Shown: positions 1 to 8,150, counted from the first letter of the stretch. The stretch is DNA of 56,968 nucleotides from Marininema halotolerans (GCF_900116235.1 NZ_FPAA01000016.1:1-56968); one strand, 5' to 3'. Made by a program: numbers and translations. Notes: generated from the sequence alone by a model not told the origin.

Positions 1-56
1 TGTATTAGGCACGCCGCCAGCGTTCGTCCTGAGCCAGGATCAAACTCTCCGTTAAA
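1..56 (-). rRNA. 16S rRNA, 5' end only
   Basis: The reverse strand reads the universal start of bacterial 16S rRNA: an AGAGTTTGATCCTGGCTCAG block followed by ACGAACGCTGGCGGCGTGCC. The mature 5' end is placed near position 56 by analogy with the Bacillus TTTATCGGAGAG start. The rest of the gene runs off the left edge of the window. The leader (57-177) carries the CTTGAAAACTGAAGA-type element common in Bacillales rRNA leaders. Confidence 0.97.
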
Positions 57-177
57 AGAAGTTTGTGACTCATTATTTCAAGAATTGAACAGGTCGTTTC
101 ATTCGCTCTTCAGTTTTCAAGGAACGCGCTGTTTCCGCTGTCTTAGCCGGCGCCGCTCTCTTGCGGCGACAAGATCC

Positions 178-206
178 ATCTTATCATTTCCACTCGATCT
201 TGTCAA
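178..206 (-). promoter_or_regulatory. rrn promoter P2 (proximal)
   Basis: On the minus strand a consensus -35 TTGACA (201-206) is separated by exactly 17 bp from a -10 TAAGAT (178-183). It lies about 120 bp upstream of the mature 16S end, as expected for the proximal promoter of a Bacillus-type rRNA operon. Sequence match only; no transcription data. Confidence 0.85.
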
Positions 207-297
207 CAACTTTTTTCATTCTTTTTTCGAAGCCCTTCGACCTCATCGCTTGAACGTTTGTAACTTTTTGTTGTTCACTGTCGTAGCGACAAGTAAT

Positions 298-326
298 AAT
301 CTATCATGTAAATCTGTAATGGTCAA
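298..326 (-). promoter_or_regulatory. rrn promoter P1 (distal)
   Basis: A second sigma-A promoter lies on the minus strand: -35 TTGACC (321-326), 17-bp spacer, -10 TAGATT (298-303), with an A/T-rich stretch upstream that could act as an UP element. Tandem P1/P2 promoters are usual for rRNA operons of Bacillales. It overlaps the region just past the 3' end of ygxA. Confidence 0.75.
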
Positions 327-346
327 CCCTTTTTTACGAAAAAATT

Positions 347-1213
347 TTAGTGAATGTATCGATAACGATGATGTGTTCGATTTTGATCCCAGGTAGTAAC
401 CTCTTCAATGACGGATCGTTTGACCAGTTCTTCTATTAATAAAGTAGGGTCCATGGCCACTTTCTCCATTGATAAGCGGCTCATCAGCATTTCCACGCTC
501 CAAGTATCCTCTTCTTTCTTGATCAGATCCAATAGAAATGAAGCGTAGTTTGTTAATTGTGAGATAATGGAGTACTCTGCCGCTAACAGCACCAACCGAA
601 CCCGTTGTTCGATTGAATCAGTACCATAGATCAATTCATGATGAAGCTTATATAATGCTGGATTATGCAACTTGACTTGGCTCCATAATCGAAACTCTGG
701 ATAGCAATTAGCTTCAATGATCGTCAAACGCCCCCAATGTTGTAACCCCTCCTGCATTGCAGCAAAGGCATCCATCAGGTAACCACTCTTTAGATGGTCT
801 TTTGTTTCTAAGTAATCCTCTAAAACACGGGCATACTCAATGCACATCTTCTTCTCCCTCCAAACCGATGGAAAGTCGCGCAACATTCTGCGAATGGCTT
901 GAAGTTCGTAAGTCGGATCATCCAAAATATCTCCATATAGAATGCACTGAATTAGATCCTCCCGTTCTCCGAGAAGAAGTTCCTTCTCTAACCGGTTCAC
1001 CTCAATGCACAGCTCCTTTACCCTCCAGGAGTCCACTGCAAAGGTAGAGAGCCAACCATGAGCACTCTTCTCTTCACATAGGACAATCAGTAGCAGATCT
1101 GCTGTTTTCACATCCACTAGAGGCACCATAGCCGTCGGCACCACCAAAGCCCCTCTTGTCCCCACTTTTTCAAGCATCCGCTGTTTGATAACTGGATATA
1201 CAATCTCTCTCAT
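347..1213 (-). CDS. ygxA: YgxA-like nucleotidyltransferase-like protein
   Basis: The protein has 288 residues, close to the length of Bacillus YgxA, a nucleotidyltransferase-like protein of unknown substrate. It is assigned mainly by overall resemblance and by position: in Bacillus, ygxA lies directly upstream of an rRNA operon and beside ygzB and perR, exactly the order seen here. The start is supported by GGAGG eight bases upstream of the ATG. No membrane segment or signal peptide is seen. The end of the gene comes within about 20 bp of the distal rrn promoter, so ygxA transcription probably runs into the rRNA operon. The catalytic state of the nucleotidyltransferase fold cannot be judged by eye. 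Confidence 0.8.
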   Translation of the reverse strand: MREIVYPVIKQRMLEKVGTRGALVVPTAMVPLVDVKTADLLLIVLCEEKSAHGWLSTFAVDSWRVKELCIEVNRLEKELLLGEREDLIQCILYGDILDDPTYELQAIRRMLRDFPSVWREKKMCIEYARVLEDYLETKDHLKSGYLMDAFAAMQEGLQHWGRLTIIEANCYPEFRLWSQVKLHNPALYKLHHELIYGTDSIEQRVRLVLLAAEYSIISQLTNYASFLLDLIKKEEDTWSVEMLMSRLSMEKVAMDPTLLIEELVKRSVIEEVTTWDQNRTHHRYRYIH

Positions 1214-1456
1214 CCCACTGTCCTCCGTTATACGCCTACATACAGCGCTTTACCCAAAGGTTTCGACGAACGAAAAAAGAATCCTGCTCAGTGGAACTAT
1301 CCTCTAGTATTCCCGTAAAAGCTTCAATTTTCATCATACTTCCTCATTGGATAAAGACAAGCTTACCATTTCAATGGGAGGTTATTGACGATATACTATA
1401 GACCAATAAAGTACCGGATCCGTACAAAGCGGTTTCCCGGCAAGGGAGAATATAGG

Positions 1457-1780
1457 ATGCTCTTTTCCAGCAAAATTAACAAGTTTCGCACGGTCGCTTT
1501 GTTGTTGATCTTTATTGGAATCGGCATGATGTACCTTGGGTTACTATTTCGAGATGCTCTCATTGTCTTCTTTATCCTTGGGATGTTAGGGATCTTTGCA
1601 AGTGTCGCCATTTATTTTTGGGTAGGGCTTCTTTCCACCCAGGCCGCACAAGTAACTTGTCCGCAATGCGGTCGCACAACCAAGGTACTCGGCAAGATGG
1701 ATGAATGTATGTATTGTAAAGCTACCTTGAGTTTTGACCCTTCTCATGCACCGAAGGAAAGCGATCCAAATAAGCGCTAA
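1457..1780 (+). CDS. ygzB: YgzB-like membrane protein (UPF0295)
   Basis: A 107-residue protein with two hydrophobic segments (about residues 12-30 and 35-57) and a cytoplasmic tail holding a CPQC...CMYC pair typical of a small zinc ribbon. This matches the layout of Bacillus YgzB. An in-frame ATG at 1385 would add 24 residues, but AAGGGAG lies seven bases before the ATG at 1457 and the shorter form matches the family start (SSKINKFRT). A possible promoter is TTTCAA (1369-1374), 17 bp, TATACT (1392-1397). Transcribed away from ygxA; its terminator follows at once. Function unknown in the family. Confidence 0.85.
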   Translation: MLFSSKINKFRTVALLLIFIGIGMMYLGLLFRDALIVFFILGMLGIFASVAIYFWVGLLSTQAAQVTCPQCGRTTKVLGKMDECMYCKATLSFDPSHAPKESDPNKR

Positions 1781-1808
1781 TTTTCAACATCACGTTTACT
1801 TTCTTCGA

Positions 1809-1838
1809 AAGACTCATCCAATTGGATGAGTCTTTTTT
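1809..1838 (+). terminator. Terminator of ygzB
   Basis: A perfect inverted repeat (AAGACTCATCC / GGATGAGTCTT) around an AATT loop is followed by a T tract. It is a strong Rho-independent terminator 30 bp after the ygzB stop. Confidence 0.9.
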
Positions 1839-2058
1839 ACCAACTTATTACATCGATTTTCCAATAATGAGCATTGTAATAACCATAAAATCCTTTTAAA
1901 TTAGCATGTTTTTTTGTTATGATAAGGAAAGCACCTGAAACAACTAGCCACATAGATAGGATTACCGATGTTTCCACCCAATATCATCTCTTTTACAAGC
2001 AACGATTAAAAATTGGGATACATAGGAAATCTAGCACTTATTTATTTTTACAGATGAT

Positions 2059-2072
2059 TGATAGCGCTTTCA
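2059..2072 (+). promoter_or_regulatory. cre-like site before the coiled-coil operon
   Basis: TGATAGCGCTTTCA matches the CcpA operator consensus (TGWAANCGNTNWCA) except at one position. It lies 86 bp before the first gene of the coiled-coil operon, in a 319-bp gap (1839-2157) that otherwise shows only A/T-rich DNA and an extended -10-like TGTTATGAT near 1914-1922. If that is the promoter, the transcript has a leader of more than 200 nt. Regulation by CcpA is a guess from the motif alone. Confidence 0.3.
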
Positions 2073-2157
2073 ACATTCACTCTGACTGATTCGGGTTGAA
2101 AACTGCGTAGAGGCTAGCACTTCACTTTGATCACTTTCTTTTTAATGGAGGGATGAT

Positions 2158-2712
2158 ATGTTCCCAATCAATCGATTCACAATCACGACGATCAGTTTTC
2201 TTCTACTTGGAACATGTACATGGTTTGCATTCACACACGCCGGACTTACCGATTGGCTAATCCACATGCAAAAAGAAGTCAATTTAAATGGAAATTTACA
2301 AAAAATTGGCGAAAATAATGCGCGTCTGGGGGTAAGCAACCGAGGGATCTTGCAGAATATTCAACAAATTGATCGACGATCGGCTCTTACCGAACCCATT
2401 CATGAAAAGCTACAGTCTGTTTCCACAGGATTAGTTACCCAAAATCAAACACTCACGGGGATCAAACAAGCAACTAGTAAACAAGTGCTCCTCGGTGGAC
2501 AATTAAATCAGGTTAACCGAGCACTCGTAGACAAAATGGCAACCATTAATTCCAGTACAAAAGATCAAACAACAGAGGCCCATCATCTTTCTGGGATCAC
2601 CCAAGATACAAAAAAGAAAATGAATCACGTCCTGAAAGAAAATCAGGTACTTGAGAAAAAATTGGGCCAGGCAGCAGAAAAAAGTAAAGCAGCTGTAAAC
2701 TCATTACCGTAA
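2158..2712 (+). CDS. Membrane-anchored coiled-coil protein, operon gene 1
   Basis: 184 residues with one hydrophobic segment near the N-terminus (about residues 9-30) and then a long Gln/Asn/Lys/Thr-rich region with heptad-like spacing, predicted to be a coiled coil. There is no recognisable enzymatic domain. The start follows a GGAGGGATGAT ribosome site. It is the first of five genes with the same layout (N-terminal anchor plus coiled coil, 169-211 residues), followed by a 55-residue two-helix membrane protein. Tight spacing and overlaps make this one operon. The shared layout suggests a membrane-tethered coiled-coil assembly, but the function is not known to me and none is assigned. Confidence 0.8.
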   Translation: MFPINRFTITTISFLLLGTCTWFAFTHAGLTDWLIHMQKEVNLNGNLQKIGENNARLGVSNRGILQNIQQIDRRSALTEPIHEKLQSVSTGLVTQNQTLTGIKQATSKQVLLGGQLNQVNRALVDKMATINSSTKDQTTEAHHLSGITQDTKKKMNHVLKENQVLEKKLGQAAEKSKAAVNSLP

Positions 2713-2723
2713 GGTGGGAAACC

Positions 2724-3233
2724 ATGCTACGTAAAACCTTATCCATATTTGGCATCTTGCTCTTGAGTGGCTTTCTACTCAATGGCATCACCATGACGCA
2801 AAACATGAAGAAATTACACACAGGATTAAAGGACAATCTCCTTTCTATTCAACGATTAAATCACGTGCAAACCGCTGTCATCAACAAAAATAAAGAACTG
2901 AATCAAATGTTAGCCACCCTTGACCAAGTTAATGGACAACTTGACAAAACGATAACGAAAACAAACCAGACCCTGACCGAACTTTCCAAAGTCGAAGCAG
3001 TAAACCAGGACACATTAGAGCTGAATGATCAAATGGTTTCCCGATCAGTGGAAACCAATAAAAATATTAAACAAGTTCATACCTCCCTTAAGGAGCTTTC
3101 GCCCTACATGGTTCAAATCAATACCATGCTCGCTACACTTAATTCAACATCCCGTAAAGACATCGATCATCTAAATACCATGTTGCGATCAGCGGACCAG
3201 TTGGATCGTAAAACGCCGGGGGTGTCCCATTGA
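2724..3233 (+). CDS. Membrane-anchored coiled-coil protein, operon gene 2
   Basis: 169 residues: an N-terminal hydrophobic stretch (about residues 5-22) followed by an extended polar helix region with repeated Leu/Ile at heptad spacing and many Asn, Gln and Thr residues. It starts 11 bp after gene 1 with AAGGTGGG as ribosome site, and its TGA stop overlaps the TTG start of gene 3 (TTGA), implying translational coupling. The layout resembles a signalling or adhesin stalk without a head or effector domain. Homology to genes 1 and 3-5 is suggested by layout and composition; identity is low by eye. Function unknown. Confidence 0.8.
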   Translation: MLRKTLSIFGILLLSGFLLNGITMTQNMKKLHTGLKDNLLSIQRLNHVQTAVINKNKELNQMLATLDQVNGQLDKTITKTNQTLTELSKVEAVNQDTLELNDQMVSRSVETNKNIKQVHTSLKELSPYMVQINTMLATLNSTSRKDIDHLNTMLRSADQLDRKTPGVSH

Positions 3234-3766
3234 AAAAAGTAGCAGGCGTTTCTGTCCCCATGATCCTAATCACCCTTCTCCTTGCTGCTGTAGCAGGAAA
3301 TACCCTACTGCAATTATGGTTGCAGCAAGATATTGCTCGACAATCCCAAGCACTAAAAACCGAGCTAAAACAATCAGCAAAAAAATCAGAGAAAATGAAT
3401 AATCAATTGAGCTCTCTCAAACAAATGAATGTCAAAACCTCAGAACTAAAACAACGGGTGGTAAAAGTAGAGGAAAATACGGAGGGGCTAAAAGAAAAAC
3501 TTATTTCCCTCAACAACATTGTCGGAAAGATTGCTAAAAGGGTAAAAACCATCAGTCACCACACCGGCGAAACCGCCGATAATTTGCAAGATATCGAGAC
3601 GAGCATAGCGACAAGTGCAAAGACACTGGATTCAATGACACAATCTAACGTAGCCATTGTTCACCATCTAAATACCCTCCAGGGCATTCAAGGGAAGGTC
3701 AATAATCACTTACAATCCATGAAAGATAAACTACATTGGATCCCTAAAAAGCCAAGCCGGAATTAA
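3230..3766 (+). CDS. Membrane-anchored coiled-coil protein, operon gene 3
   Basis: 178 residues with an N-terminal membrane segment (about residues 8-28) and a Lys/Gln/Glu-rich coiled coil after it. The start is a TTG codon that shares bases with the stop of gene 2, and GGGGGTG lies upstream. The C-terminal end is basic (WIPKKPSRN). No catalytic motif is visible. As with the other members, the polar part should lie outside the cell if the N-terminus is cytoplasmic, but topology is inferred, not shown. Confidence 0.78.
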   Translation: MKKVAGVSVPMILITLLLAAVAGNTLLQLWLQQDIARQSQALKTELKQSAKKSEKMNNQLSSLKQMNVKTSELKQRVVKVEENTEGLKEKLISLNNIVGKIAKRVKTISHHTGETADNLQDIETSIATSAKTLDSMTQSNVAIVHHLNTLQGIQGKVNNHLQSMKDKLHWIPKKPSRN

Positions 3767-3781
3767 GAGGAGGTAACCATC

Positions 3782-4417
3782 GTGAACTCCATACCCAATA
3801 CGCTTTTGCAGCACCGAAAAAAAATTTTTATAATCCTGGTGGGCCTGATTCTGATCCTGATGTCTCCATTACTCGCAAGTTGGAGTGATCGAGTAGTACT
3901 ACCGATCCTTGCCAACAACAATATCTTCGGTCTTACTAATGATCTTGTTGATCGCACAAGTAAAATGGCGACCGATACCCAAGCCCTCGAAAAGCAAGTC
4001 GCTGAAGCTGAATCCGCCATGAGCGGTCTGGACCAACAAAATTCTCTTTTAAAGAAACAGCTCAAAACCAATTCCGATATTCAATCAGAATTGAATGATC
4101 AACTATCAGGAAATGTAGCCGCCCGTAAAGGAATGTCCAAGATATTAAACAAAGAAGATGAAACGATCACGTTAACAAAATCAGCAGCTGTTAAAGGAGA
4201 TGCTGTCACAAAACAAATGAAGGTAACCGCCACACAGTTACAAACGGTTGCCAGTTATACAGGGAAATTGGGAGTCTCTACTGCTCAACTGAATGAAAAG
4301 CTTAGTGGATTAATCTCTGAACTGGATCGCTCAGTGGATAATTTTCACTTTATCAAAAAAATAAAGGATGCTTGGGAACATTTGAAGGACAAACTTAAAC
4401 ACCCATTTCATCATTAA
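3782..4417 (+). CDS. Membrane-anchored coiled-coil protein, operon gene 4
   Basis: The longest member, 211 residues, with a GTG start preceded by AGAGGAGGT. A basic N-terminus (QHRKK) precedes a hydrophobic stretch (about residues 16-34), consistent with an inside-N anchor. A long helix region follows with the segment LEKQVAEAESAMSGLDQQN. The C-terminus is Lys/His-rich (DKLKHPFHH). Starts 15 bp after gene 3. Function unknown. Confidence 0.78.
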   Translation: MNSIPNTLLQHRKKIFIILVGLILILMSPLLASWSDRVVLPILANNNIFGLTNDLVDRTSKMATDTQALEKQVAEAESAMSGLDQQNSLLKKQLKTNSDIQSELNDQLSGNVAARKGMSKILNKEDETITLTKSAAVKGDAVTKQMKVTATQLQTVASYTGKLGVSTAQLNEKLSGLISELDRSVDNFHFIKKIKDAWEHLKDKLKHPFHH

Positions 4418-4456
4418 ACCATTCCTAATGATTGGACGAAAGGAAGGTGGCACTTC

Positions 4457-4975
4457 ATGTGGATACGCGGATTTATTATTTTAATCAACGTCACGCTTAT
4501 CAGTGTGATTTTCTGGGGAACTGCCCAACAGATTGCTACACAGAAAAAAACCAATCAAACCATGACAGGCGTCCATAACAATATAAAGACTGCCAAGAAG
4601 TTAACGGTTGTAACCAATCAGCGATTACAACCCCTCCGAGAAACAGCGATCCGTATTCGTGAGGTGAATAAAAAGCTGACCCACACCCATGGTCTATTGC
4701 AAAATACCAATCATTCGATTGCTGGTGTCGTCACGAGTGAAAACGACATCGTCGTTGGTTTAACCAGTTTGAATGCCCATACACGCCAAGTGATTGATCA
4801 ATTGGACGGGGTTTCCGCCAAGAATAATGAATTAATTGGGCCATCAAAGGAAATGATGAGTCAAACCCGCAATGAATATGTGGCGCTTGATGAGCTTAAT
4901 CAACTAACTGCTGAATCCGTATCACTTCTTGATAACGTCAATGGGAAATTGGATTGGTTAGGATTACTTCCTTAA
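4457..4975 (+). CDS. Membrane-anchored coiled-coil protein, operon gene 5
   Basis: 172 residues; hydrophobic N-terminal segment at about residues 5-24, then a Thr/Asn/Gln-rich coiled-coil region, ending WLGLLP. The ATG follows AAAGGAAGGTGG. It ends with a small hydrophobic patch, a feature also seen weakly in genes 1-4. Twenty-four bases separate it from the small membrane gene that closes the operon. No known domain recognised. Confidence 0.78.
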   Translation: MWIRGFIILINVTLISVIFWGTAQQIATQKKTNQTMTGVHNNIKTAKKLTVVTNQRLQPLRETAIRIREVNKKLTHTHGLLQNTNHSIAGVVTSENDIVVGLTSLNAHTRQVIDQLDGVSAKNNELIGPSKEMMSQTRNEYVALDELNQLTAESVSLLDNVNGKLDWLGLLP

Positions 4976-4999
4976 TGCCGCCCCAATGGAGGTCCAATC

Positions 5000-5167
5000 A
5001 TGTTTTTTAGTTTACTTTATCTGTGCACCTTATTCGCCATCGTCATTTTTACCATCATGATCATTATGAACATCCTCAACGATCGCTCGATTCAAAAATG
5101 GCTCTCTTGGTTAACAGGCGTTGTATTCTTTTATCTTTTTTCTGTATGGATCTCTACCTTATTTTAG
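5000..5167 (+). CDS. Small two-helix membrane protein closing the operon
   Basis: A 55-residue gene. The ATG at 5000 is preceded by GGAGG seven bases away. The product has two strongly hydrophobic segments (about residues 3-24 and 37-55) joined by a short polar linker (NDRSIQKW), so it is almost entirely membrane embedded. It shares the terminator at 5181-5220 with the five coiled-coil genes. It could be a membrane partner of those proteins, but that is inference from position only. Confidence 0.7.
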   Translation: MFFSLLYLCTLFAIVIFTIMIIMNILNDRSIQKWLSWLTGVVFFYLFSVWISTLF

Positions 5168-5180
5168 TTTGACTGCACAT

Positions 5181-5220
5181 AAAAACCCCCTCGGGTCGTA
5201 TACCAACCCGAGGGGGTTTT
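5181..5220. terminator. Bidirectional terminator between coiled-coil operon and perR
   Basis: A near-perfect inverted repeat (AAAACCCCCTCGGGT / ACCCGAGGGGGTTTT) with A and T tracts on both sides ends the plus-strand operon and the minus-strand perR gene. Confidence 0.92.
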
Positions 5221-5225
5221 CGTTA

Positions 5226-5663
5226 TCAACGTACCATCGCTTCATGACAACTTTTGCATAGTCCATATACTTCCATCCGATGATTCTCTACCATAAATCC
5301 CGTCTTCTGAGCCGCTTCCTTTTCAACATCCATTAAGGAAGGGTACTCAAAATCGACAATTCTACTGCATTCCCGACAAATGATATGATAATGATCATGC
5401 ATATTGGCATCGAAGCGGCTAGAAGCATCCCCATAGGTCAGTTCACGAACTAAGCCAGCTTCTCTAAATACACGCAGGTTATTATAAACCGTCGCCACAC
5501 TCATATTTGGAAACTTACCCTCAAGTGCGCGGTAGATCTCATCGGCAGTAGGATGGCCTAACGAAGACAGTAAATATTCCAGGATCGCATACCGTTGTGG
5601 AGTCATACGTACGCCTGTTGATTTCAGCTTTTCAACTGCCTGATTCAAGCGTTTGTTTTCCAT
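5226..5663 (-). CDS. perR: PerR, peroxide-sensing Fur-family repressor
   Basis: A 145-residue Fur-family regulator with the PerR hallmarks. The winged helix contains the segment [15 protein letters not shown]. The regulatory metal ligands are His37, Asp85, His91, His93 and Asp104 (numbered from the ATG), and the structural zinc cysteines come as CREC and CKSC pairs. Known function: iron-bound PerR represses peroxide defence genes until hydrogen peroxide oxidises the metal-binding histidines. The ATG at 5661-5663 is preferred over the adjacent GTG because it sits better behind AGGTGAG. A Per-box-like site overlaps the putative promoter, suggesting autoregulation. The neighbour bcp encodes a peroxiredoxin, and the wider perR/ygzB/ygxA order is the Bacillus one. 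Confidence 0.95.
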   Translation of the reverse strand: MENKRLNQAVEKLKSTGVRMTPQRYAILEYLLSSLGHPTADEIYRALEGKFPNMSVATVYNNLRVFREAGLVRELTYGDASSRFDANMHDHYHIICRECSRIVDFEYPSLMDVEKEAAQKTGFMVENHRMEVYGLCKSCHEAMVR

Positions 5664-5716
5664 CACTACTCACCTCACTGTTCCACCAAACCCAAAGTTT
5701 AAAAGCAATTCTCTTT

Positions 5717-5731
5717 TAATAATGTCTATAA
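5717..5731 (-). promoter_or_regulatory. Candidate Per box upstream of perR
   Basis: The minus strand reads TTATAGACATTATTA, matching the Per box (TTATAATNATTATAA) at 11 of 14 defined positions. It overlaps a possible -35 (TAGACA) with a TTTAAA-like -10 18 bp downstream. Supports PerR autorepression but is a motif match only. Confidence 0.4.
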
Positions 5732-5759
5732 ACAGTCTACTTTCCATGTCCGCTTGTTG

Positions 5760-6413
5760 TCAATGGCTCCCCACTTGGTTCTTACCGTACCAACATAGAG
5801 GAAGCAAATCACATCTTTCACATTTGGGTTTTCGCGCACTGCAGATTCTGCGCCCATGCCAAATTAGTTGGTGATGAGTGTCGGTCCAATCTTTCCGAGG
5901 AACCTTATGATTCAGCTGTTTTTCGACTTCCAATGGATTATCACTGTCCGCGAGAGCCAAACGATTCGATACCCTTAATACATGCGTATCAACGGCGAGT
6001 GCTGGAACATCGAAGGCATTGGATAACACAACATTGGCTGTTTTCCTACCAACACCTGGAAGAGATTCCAAGGCAGCTCGATTCGTCGGAACTTCTCCCC
6101 CATATTGACTCGTCAAGATCTTGCATGTCTGTAGAATGTTACGACTCTTATTTCGATACAACCCCAGCCCACGTATTTCTTCTGCTAATTCTTCCTCTGT
6201 CAGGTCAATATAATTCTGTGGATGGGGGTACTTGGCAAACAATCCCTTCGTCACGATATTCACCTGTTTATCCGTTGACTGGGCAGATAAGATGGTCGCA
6301 ATCAATAATTCAAAGGGATTGCGAAAATCAAGTTCACAATGGGCATCTGGATACATTTGTGAAAGTAAAGCTAAAATTTTTTTTGTAGCAACACGTTTTG
6401 GTTTTGGCTTCAT
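5760..6413 (-). CDS. nth: Endonuclease III (DNA glycosylase/AP lyase)
   Basis: 217 residues, normal for Nth. It shows the helix-hairpin-helix LPGVGRKTANVV with the catalytic lysine (Lys124), the catalytic aspartate in VDTHVLRV (Asp142), and a C-terminal iron-sulfur loop with cysteines spaced 6-2-5 (Cys191, 198, 201, 207). It removes oxidised pyrimidines and nicks the abasic site in base excision repair. Its place between perR and bcp puts oxidative DNA repair next to peroxide defence; in Bacillus subtilis nth is elsewhere, so this arrangement is specific to this lineage. Confidence 0.95.
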   Translation of the reverse strand: MKPKPKRVATKKILALLSQMYPDAHCELDFRNPFELLIATILSAQSTDKQVNIVTKGLFAKYPHPQNYIDLTEEELAEEIRGLGLYRNKSRNILQTCKILTSQYGGEVPTNRAALESLPGVGRKTANVVLSNAFDVPALAVDTHVLRVSNRLALADSDNPLEVEKQLNHKVPRKDWTDTHHQLIWHGRRICSARKPKCERCDLLPLCWYGKNQVGSH

Positions 6414-6432
6414 GATCCTTCTCTTTCCTTCC

Positions 6433-7212
6433 TCATCCCTTATCTCTTAGCTTACGCGCTTCAACTACTAATTCTTGACTCCTAGGACCAAAGGGTTCAT
6501 GCTGAAATCCGCCCCAACGAGCTGTGATTTCAAACCCTGCTGTATGTAATAGATAACCCAATTCCACAGGATAAATATAGCGAAGAGAAAAATTGGTGCG
6601 TATTCTCTCAAGTGATCGACCGGTTTCATCCAGCCGCTCATAGTATCGCCAAATATCTCCCCGCTGAAAAAAGTGACTAAAGCGTGTAAAATCCGTAACT
6701 TCAACGATATCTTTTGAGCCAGGTATCGGATAGGATCCCCGTGAAACAAATCGTTCATCTTCTTCGACTAACTGTTCCGGATGGGGGACAAAGATATTGA
6801 ATGCAAGTAGACCCTCATCGGTGAGATGCTGATGGATACGGTCGAGGGCTGCCCGTTGATCTCTCTCAGTAGTCAGATGTAAGAACGACCGATAAGGAAT
6901 GATAATTAAAGGGAATTTCTCTCCTAACTCAAACGTTGTCATATTCTCTTCGATCCATTGACACTGATCGGATAATCCAACGTTTTCCCCTTTTTTACGC
7001 GCGGCTTGCACCATGAGTGGCTCACTATCCACTCCGGTTATCTTAATCCCTAATTGCGCAATGGATAGAGTAATTCGCCCTGTACCACTTCCTAATTCTA
7101 AGACAGGTCCCTGACATGCCTGTGCAAGGCTTCTGTAATAATTTTCATCGCCATGTAATCCATCGGAAGTCCAATCATAGTATTCCGGAAACTGATACAT
7201 CGAATGAACCAT
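6433..7212 (-). CDS. Class I SAM-dependent methyltransferase
   Basis: A 259-residue Rossmann-fold methyltransferase. Motif I is VLELGSGTGRITLSIAQ, followed by an acidic end of strand 2 (GVDSEPLM) and a motif II/III region (PLIIIPYRSFLHL). The start MVHSMYQF at 7212 is chosen because a G-rich ribosome site (AAAGGAGG and following Gs) lies just upstream; a longer reading frame would overlap bcp. The substrate cannot be told from the sequence. It lies just after bcp on the same strand and may share its transcript. Confidence 0.82.
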   Translation of the reverse strand: MVHSMYQFPEYYDWTSDGLHGDENYYRSLAQACQGPVLELGSGTGRITLSIAQLGIKITGVDSEPLMVQAARKKGENVGLSDQCQWIEENMTTFELGEKFPLIIIPYRSFLHLTTERDQRAALDRIHQHLTDEGLLAFNIFVPHPEQLVEEDERFVSRGSYPIPGSKDIVEVTDFTRFSHFFQRGDIWRYYERLDETGRSLERIRTNFSLRYIYPVELGYLLHTAGFEITARWGGFQHEPFGPRSQELVVEARKLRDKG

Positions 7213-7289
7213 CAATTTTATACCCCCCCTCCTTTTATTAAAGAGAAGTTGGGAATGGCCTCTTCTCCCCCCAACTTCTCGATATCTTA

Positions 7290-7760
7290 TTAGGAACCAA
7301 GATGTTCCCTTACCCATTCCAATGCTTCTTCTACATGGTTAGCCACTTTTACCTTCCGCCACTCGGCAACAAGCTTTCCTTCTTTGTCAATGACAAAGGT
7401 GGAACGAACAATCCCCATTTTTTTATGACCAAATGTATTTTTCTCTTGATACACACCGTATTTCGTCGATACTTCTGCATCGGTATCCGCAAGTAGCAAA
7501 AATGGGAGCTGATGTTTTTCGATAAATTTTTTATGGGATGTTACATCATCTAAACTAACCCCTAGGATCACTGTATTAAGATCAGCAAAATCACGGGTAT
7601 GATCCCGAAAATCACAAGATTCCGTAGTACATCCAGGGGTAAGATCTTTGGGGTAAAAATAAAGCACTACATTTTTCCCACGATAATCCGCTAACGAAAC
7701 CTGTTCGCCATTGGATGCTGATAAGGTAAACAAAGGCGCTTCTTGTCCAATTGTCAGCAT
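7290..7760 (-). CDS. bcp: Thioredoxin-dependent peroxiredoxin (Bcp/PrxQ)
   Basis: A 156-residue peroxiredoxin with the Bcp motif PGCTTESC: peroxidatic Cys44 and resolving Cys49 five residues later, as in the PrxQ class. It reduces hydrogen peroxide and alkyl hydroperoxides using thioredoxin. The start at 7760 lies seven bases after GGAGGT; an upstream in-frame ATG lies on the ribosome site itself. A bcp gene in the perR neighbourhood is also found in Bacillus subtilis (ygaF), so this is conserved synteny. Confidence 0.93.
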   Translation of the reverse strand: MLTIGQEAPLFTLSASNGEQVSLADYRGKNVVLYFYPKDLTPGCTTESCDFRDHTRDFADLNTVILGVSLDDVTSHKKFIEKHQLPFLLLADTDAEVSTKYGVYQEKNTFGHKKMGIVRSTFVIDKEGKLVAEWRKVKVANHVEEALEWVREHLGS

Positions 7761-7868
7761 ACTGACCACCTCCATGAGCTATTCCCTATCTTATCATGAG
7801 TTGTAGTCTGGGAAAAAATGATTCCCTCAGGGCAAGTTTTAACGAAGGTGACGAAGGGATCGTTCATC

Positions 7869-7897
7869 ATAAAAAAGCTAGGCAATTTGCCTAGCTT
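7869..7897 (-). terminator. Terminator of the two-component operon
   Basis: On the minus strand AAGCTAGGC / GCCTAGCTT forms a 9-bp stem around AAATT, followed by a T tract. It lies 38 bp past the stop of the 43-codon gene and so ends the regulator-kinase-small-gene transcript. Confidence 0.85.
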
Positions 7898-7934
7898 CCC
7901 ATAATATGGTGCACACCTATACCGGGCATAAAGG

Positions 7935-8066
7935 TTAATAATCGCGAATGGGATTCTGAAGTGAATCCTTAGCTACCTGGGCTAATCCCTGAAAACCTAG
8001 ATACGTCTTTAATCCCCACACTGGCACTACAAGTAGCACACTGAAGATTTCAACAATGGTTTTCAT
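7935..8066 (-). CDS. Small hydrophobic protein after the histidine kinase
   Basis: A 43-residue gene with a good ribosome site (AAGGGGATGAG) before its ATG. The product has one hydrophobic segment near the N-terminus (IVEIFSVLLVVPVWGL) and a polar tail ending NPIRDY. It lies between the kinase stop and the terminator, in the same direction. It could be a small membrane partner of the kinase, but nothing in the sequence proves this. Confidence 0.6.
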   Translation of the reverse strand: MKTIVEIFSVLLVVPVWGLKTYLGFQGLAQVAKDSLQNPIRDY

Positions 8067-8150
8067 GATTCTCATCCCCTTCTGCTTCTATCTTACCGAA
8101 TGAAGATGAGATCCCACTGAACAGCAAATGAGAGTATCATGAGAAATGAC

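Noticed and set aside
757-1047. Plus-strand open frame inside ygxA
   Set aside because: A shadow of the ygxA coding strand with no ribosome site or homology.
5933-6388. Plus-strand open frame of 151 codons opposite nth
   Set aside because: The minus strand encodes a clear endonuclease III with all catalytic and cluster residues; the opposite frame has no support.
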